Positions 16,188 through 19,263 of a stretch of 19,263 nucleotides of DNA are shown here, piece after piece. Source of the stretch: DASUPK01 sp036377415 (GTDB lineage Bacteria > Actinomycetota > Thermoleophilia > Solirubrobacterales > 70-9). Position numbers and translations under genes: made by a program. The stretch's first letter is position 1. The number at the start of each line of letters is the position of its first letter. The notes below the pieces were generated by a model that ran no database searches, was not told the origin of the DNA, and saw nothing but the letters and a program-made list of their open reading frames with translations. The DNA lies in assembly GCA_036377415.1 (NCBI GenBank), contig DASUYK010000061.1, forward strand, positions 1 to 19,263, given 5' to 3'.

Positions 16188-17421
16188 CCCGATAGCCGAG
16201 GCAAACCCCGAAGAGATCCTCAGGGCCCGCGAGCCGATCGGCTGGCGGCTCGGCCTGCAGCGGATCTGGCGCCTCTGCACGCTCCTCGGGATGCCGCAGC
16301 ATCGGTTCGCGTCGATTCACGTCGTCGGCACGAACGGCAAGACCTCGGTCGCCCGGATGACGATGGCGCTGCTCGAGGCACACGGGGTCTCCGTGGGCGC
16401 CTACGTGTCCCCGCACATCACCTCCTGGCGCGAGCGAATCCTGATTCACGGGGAACCGATCTCGGAGGATGCGTTCGCCCGGGCGGTCCAGAGGGCGGAG
16501 GAGGCCGCTCGGGTCGCCGACCGATCGGCCGGTGACGAGGGGCCGGTCACCCAGTTCGAGCTCGACACCGCGGCCGCCTTTCTAGCGTTTGCCGAGGCCC
16601 GCGTGCAGTGGGCGGTGATCGAGGCAGGGCTCGGCGGCCGCCTCGACGCGACCAACGTGATCCCCTCCCGGATGACCGTGCTCACATCGGTCGGACTGGA
16701 CCACACGGAGTGGTTGGGGGAGACGGTGGAGGAGATCGCGGCGGAGAAGCTTGCGGTGCTTCGGGACCACACGACCCTGATCACCGGACCGATGCCGCCG
16801 GAGGCGGAGCGGGTGATCGAGCGGGAGGTAGGGCGTCGTCACGCAATCCGAATCGGCGTCGCCAAGGCCGAGAGCTTCCGAAGCGTCAACTCGATGCTCG
16901 CTCTCAGCGCGGTCCAGGCGGTTCTCGGTGAGGTGGACTCGCAGAACCTGAACCTGCTCTACGGGCTGACGATCCCTGGACGCTCCCAACTGGTCGAGGG
17001 CGATCCCGACGTCATCTACGACGCCGCTCACAACCCGGACGGCGCCCGGGCGCTCGGCCGGATCCTCCCGGAGTTGAGCGGCGGCCGCGAGGTCGTCTGC
17101 TGCATCGCGATCCTCGCCGAGAAGGACGCGCGCTCGATCATCGTCGCCCTCGCGCCCGTCTGCGCTGCGTTCGTCTGCACGCAGATCCCGGAGGAGGCGA
17201 TCCGGGGCTCGGGCAGGCCGGTCGGGGCATCTCACTCGGCCCGCGATTTGGCGGAGGTCTGCCGGAACGCCGGCGCGGAGGCCGAGGCGGTCGCCGATCC
17301 ACCCGTGGCCTGGGCGCGAGCACGAGAGCTTGCCACGGGCCGCGACGGGGTCGCGCTCGCCGCGGGCAGTCACTACCTTCTCTCCTGCATATGGACAGAG
17401 AGGCCCGCTCAGAGCTCCTGA
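16126..17421 (+). CDS. folC: Folylpolyglutamate / dihydrofolate synthase
   Basis: This 431-residue (from TTG 16126) cytoplasmic Mur-ligase-type enzyme adds glutamate to folates, and may also make dihydrofolate. The P-loop is GTNGKTS at 68-74. FELDTAAAFLAFAEARVQWAVIEAGLGGRLDATN and SVGLDHTEWLGET follow, then YDAAHNPDGARAL of the C-domain. The stretch between IRIGVAKAE and SFRSVN looks some 20-30 residues shorter than in typical members. The start is doubtful. TTG 16126 makes it overlap valS by 62 bp, and the only closer choice is ATA 16192, while homology begins near residue 26. It is coupled to valS and its end overlaps the 39-aa gene by 31 bp. Confidence 0.92.
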   Translation: MTPSARSSPPIGRSWKSWADSPIAEANPEEILRAREPIGWRLGLQRIWRLCTLLGMPQHRFASIHVVGTNGKTSVARMTMALLEAHGVSVGAYVSPHITSWRERILIHGEPISEDAFARAVQRAEEAARVADRSAGDEGPVTQFELDTAAAFLAFAEARVQWAVIEAGLGGRLDATNVIPSRMTVLTSVGLDHTEWLGETVEEIAAEKLAVLRDHTTLITGPMPPEAERVIEREVGRRHAIRIGVAKAESFRSVNSMLALSAVQAVLGEVDSQNLNLLYGLTIPGRSQLVEGDPDVIYDAAHNPDGARALGRILPELSGGREVVCCIAILAEKDARSIIVALAPVCAAFVCTQIPEEAIRGSGRPVGASHSARDLAEVCRNAGAEAEAVADPPVAWARARELATGRDGVALAAGSHYLLSCIWTERPAQSS

Positions 17422-17510
17422 CGATGATGGGCTTGGTCGCCCTCGTCGTCGCGGTGGTGATCCTGGTCTTCTTCGCCCTCGGCTACATCTTCGGTCTGCT
17501 CTTCCTCTAA
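17391..17510 (+). CDS. 39-aa single-pass membrane peptide
   Basis: ATG 17391 to TAA 17508-17510 encodes MDREARSELLTMMGLVALVV followed by AVVILVFFALGYIFGLLFL. A charged N-terminal helix of about nine residues leads into one long hydrophobic helix. Almost every codon ends in G or C and the frame differs from folC, which argues for real coding. The charged head and all-hydrophobic body fit a small membrane protein with its N-terminus in the cytoplasm. It starts within the last 31 bp of folC, so it is probably translated by coupling, and it precedes the zinc-ribbon membrane protein. I know no function for it. Confidence 0.65.
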   Translation: MDREARSELLTMMGLVALVVAVVILVFFALGYIFGLLFL

Positions 17511-17600
17511 GTGGGGCCGCGAGGTCTCTGACACCCCACACGCAGGGAGGGTTCCACCCCGGATCGAGGAAGTACGTACACTCGCGGCTCCCACTACCCC

Positions 17601-18209
17601 ATGCTTCTCGCACTCTTCGGAATAGACGGCGGGGCGCTCGGCCTCGTCGTGAACCTGCTGGTCGTCTTCCTGATCGTCGTCTACCTGGCGCTGATCTACT
17701 GGACCTACCTCGACGCCCGGCGGCGGATCGAGGATCCGGTGCTGATCGGGTGCGCGACGGCTGCCTCGGTGTTCCCGTACCTGGGCACGGTCGTCTACAC
17801 GATCCTCCGGCCCCCGGAGTTCCTCGAGGATCGCGAGGAGCGCGAGCTCGAGCTGCGCGCCGCCGAGCTCGAGCTACGCCAGCGGATCGAGCAGTCGTGT
17901 CCGCATTGCGAGTACCCGATCGAGCGCAACTACCTGCGCTGCCCGAACTGCGAGCGGCGTCTGCGCAATCCATGCCGAAAGTGCCACAAGCCCCTCGATC
18001 CCCGCTGGGGGATCTGCCCCTACTGCGAGACCGAGGTGCGTAAGCAGCCCCCCGAGCGCGAAACGCGTCGCGACAGGGCCCGCGCCGGCCGCGCCGGCGG
18101 GCAGCGTCCCTCCGCGTCGCGGAGCGACGGACCAACCCGCCGGACGCAGCGGCCGGCGGTCGGCGCACAGGGCAGGCCGCCTCAGCGCCCGGGCTCGTCC
18201 TCCCGCTGA
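17601..18209 (+). CDS. Membrane-anchored double zinc-ribbon protein
   Basis: The product is 202 residues. Two hydrophobic segments (about 11-34 and 50-68) are followed by an acidic coiled stretch (FLEDREERELELRAAELELRQR). Two zinc ribbons follow: Cys100/Cys103 with Cys114/Cys117 (CPHC ... CPNC) and Cys125/Cys128 with Cys139/Cys142 (CRKC ... CPYC). From about 145 onward it is a basic, disordered Arg/Pro/Gly/Ser tail. Such 'zinc ribbon plus two helices' proteins are common in actinobacteria and uncharacterised. The cytoplasmic zinc ribbons and basic tail could bind RNA, DNA or protein. TACACT about 23 nt upstream of ATG 17601 may be its -10. Confidence 0.85.
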   Translation: MLLALFGIDGGALGLVVNLLVVFLIVVYLALIYWTYLDARRRIEDPVLIGCATAASVFPYLGTVVYTILRPPEFLEDREERELELRAAELELRQRIEQSCPHCEYPIERNYLRCPNCERRLRNPCRKCHKPLDPRWGICPYCETEVRKQPPERETRRDRARAGRAGGQRPSASRSDGPTRRTQRPAVGAQGRPPQRPGSSSR

Positions 18210-18252
18210 CCTGGCGGCTCGCGGAAGTTCTTATCTGTAGGTTCCCCGCCCC

Positions 18253-18663
18253 GTGGCCGCCGAACGCACCCTGATCCTTGTCAAGCCGGACGCATTCGAG
18301 AGGCGCCTGACCGGCGAGGTGATCGCCAGGTTCGAGCGGAAGGGCATGACGCTGGTCGCGCTGAAGCTGATGCGGGCGGACGAGGAGATCGCGCACGTCC
18401 ACTACGAGGAGCACACGGAGAAGCCGTTCTTCGGCGAGCTCGTCGAGTTCATCACCCGCGGGGAGCTGGTCGCGATGGTCCTCGAGGGTCCGAGCGCGGT
18501 GAAGGCGGCCCGTCAGGTGATCGGCGCCACCGACCCGGTCGAGGCCGACGCGGGATCGATCCGAGGCGAGTTCGGGACCGAGGTCACCTTCAACCTCGTG
18601 CACGGATCGGACTCCCCCGAATCGGCGGAGCGCGAGATCGGCATCTGGTTCCCGGAGCTCTGA
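18253..18663 (+). CDS. ndk: Nucleoside diphosphate kinase
   Basis: This 136-residue cytoplasmic enzyme moves the terminal phosphate from ATP to other (d)NDPs. The start ERTLILVKPDAFERRLTGEVIARFE and the active-site histidine His117 in FNLVHGSDS are canonical, with ATDPVEADAGSIRGEFG before it. The length is normal. GTG 18253 is the start, without a ribosome binding site. TAGGTT (18238-18243), 9 nt upstream, and TATCTG before it are possible -10 elements. The gene lies 20 bp before maf, so nucleotide balance and nucleotide sanitation are adjacent. Confidence 0.97.
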   Translation: MAAERTLILVKPDAFERRLTGEVIARFERKGMTLVALKLMRADEEIAHVHYEEHTEKPFFGELVEFITRGELVAMVLEGPSAVKAARQVIGATDPVEADAGSIRGEFGTEVTFNLVHGSDSPESAEREIGIWFPEL

Positions 18664-18671
18664 GCTCTCCC

Positions 18672-18677
18672 TAGGCT
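18672..18677 (+). promoter_or_regulatory. -10-like hexamer of maf, leaderless spacing
   Basis: TAGGCT ends 6 nt before GTG 18684, within the 20-bp gap after ndk. There is no Shine-Dalgarno sequence. Confidence 0.35.
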
Positions 18678-18683
18678 GGCGTC

Positions 18684-19253
18684 GTGCCGCCGCCCAAGGT
18701 CGTCCTCGCATCGCGATCGCCTCAACGGAGGGCGATCCTGGCCGCGCTCGGGCTCGACCTCGAGGTCGCAGATCCGGCGATCGAGGAGCTCACCGAGGGA
18801 GATCCGCACGAGCTCGTTCTGGACAACGCCCGCTGGAAGGCAGCGGCGGTGGCGGCATCCGCGAAGCCGGGGACGGTCGTGATCGGGGGGGATACCGAGG
18901 TCGTGGTCGACGGCCGGGTGCTCGGGCAGCCGAGGGACGAGGCGGAAGCCCGCTCCCACCTCGAGCTGCTCTCGGGCAGGGACCACGAGGTCCTGGGCGG
19001 GCTGGCGCTGCTTGGAGGGGGAGAGCCGCGGGACGGCGTCGAGACCTCGATCGTCACCTTCCGTGAGCTCGAGCCACCGCTCCTCGACGCCTACCTCGCA
19101 TCGGGCGAGTGGGAGGGCCGCTCCGGCTCGTACGCGATCCAGGGACTCGGCTCGGCGCTGGTGGCGGCGGTCCGCGGCGACGTCTCGAACGTGATCGGGC
19201 TCCCGGTCGGGTTGCTGCTGCGTCTCGCGCCCGAGCTCTTCGGGTCCGGTTGA
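18684..19253 (+). CDS. maf: Maf-family nucleotide pyrophosphatase
   Basis: This 189-residue cytoplasmic house-cleaning pyrophosphatase removes non-canonical or modified nucleoside triphosphates, and family members are also tied to septum formation. Motifs in order are LASRSPQRRAIL (8-19), VIGGDTEVVVDGRVLGQP, the charged RSHLELLSGRDHEV helix, and SYAIQGLGSALV with the conserved Gln-Gly. The ending GDVSNVIGLPVGLL is typical. It has the expected length and is complete. It starts at GTG 18684, 20 bp after ndk, and may be expressed both with ndk and from its own hexamer. Confidence 0.95.
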   Translation: MPPPKVVLASRSPQRRAILAALGLDLEVADPAIEELTEGDPHELVLDNARWKAAAVAASAKPGTVVIGGDTEVVVDGRVLGQPRDEAEARSHLELLSGRDHEVLGGLALLGGGEPRDGVETSIVTFRELEPPLLDAYLASGEWEGRSGSYAIQGLGSALVAAVRGDVSNVIGLPVGLLLRLAPELFGSG

Positions 19254-19263
19254 CCCTCCGAAA

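Noticed and set aside
17511..17539. GTGGGG...CCCCAC inverted repeat after the 39-aa gene
   Set aside because: It has only 6 bp, a 17-nt loop and no T-run, so it is too weak to call a terminator.
16582..18711. 709-aa open frame on the minus strand
   Set aside because: It runs opposite folC, the zinc-ribbon gene and ndk, all well supported, and its composition changes across their borders.

Overview
The window looks like a chromosomal segment of a high-GC actinobacterium, most likely class Thermoleophilia (Solirubrobacterales/Gaiellales type). This is an inference. It rests on the GC-rich codon use, the frequent GTG/TTG starts, the tig-clpP-(M23 peptidase)-clpX-groES-valS-folC-ndk-maf order, a trigger factor with a W-T-P-rich tail, and the rarity of Shine-Dalgarno sequences. 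No rRNA, intact tRNA, CRISPR array, transposase or prophage gene was seen.

Region 1 (1-2800) is a patchwork of small genes: the 3' end of an unknown gene, a tRNA-3'-end-like fragment, a DUF3303 protein, a DUF892 ferritin-like protein with an Arg/Ser tail, a 75-aa hypothetical, an ABM-like protein and a 35-aa membrane peptide. Three of these genes are preceded by G-T-N-T / N15 / GGGTA(C/G) elements that fit general-stress (sigma-B/F-type) promoters. I read this stretch as a stress-responsive cluster.

Region 2 (2810-4479, minus strand) is a glnK-amt ammonium uptake operon. Both proteins lack textbook residues: the PII protein has Ile51 and Glu39 instead of Tyr51 and Gln39, and the channel has Glu instead of the first pore histidine. 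Region 3 (4618-5832, plus) is a compact three-gene unit: a membrane protein, an alkyltransferase-like DNA-lesion-binding protein (PWHR in place of PCHR) and an uncharacterised helical protein. Region 4 (5976-7970) has a CorA-type Mg2+ channel, a two-copy hairpin repeat and a CtaG-type cytochrome oxidase assembly protein.

Region 5 (8168-19253) is core proteostasis and translation: trigger factor, convergent DUF488, clpP, M23 peptidase, clpX, divergent groES, valS, folC, a 39-aa membrane peptide, a zinc-ribbon membrane protein, ndk and maf. Nascent-chain folding (tig), degradation (clpXP) and co-chaperonin functions sit together, followed by tRNA charging, folate, nucleotide balance and nucleotide sanitation.

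Sequence-level oddities include a clpX whose only sensible start is CTG, an uncertain folC start, a perfect terminator-like hairpin inside valS, and -10-like TANNNT hexamers placed 6-7 nt before several starts that lack an SD, which suggests leaderless transcription. I did not find a convincing new multi-gene system. The best candidates for novelty are the variant Amt/PII pair, the stress-promoter cluster with its micro-protein, and the valS hairpin.
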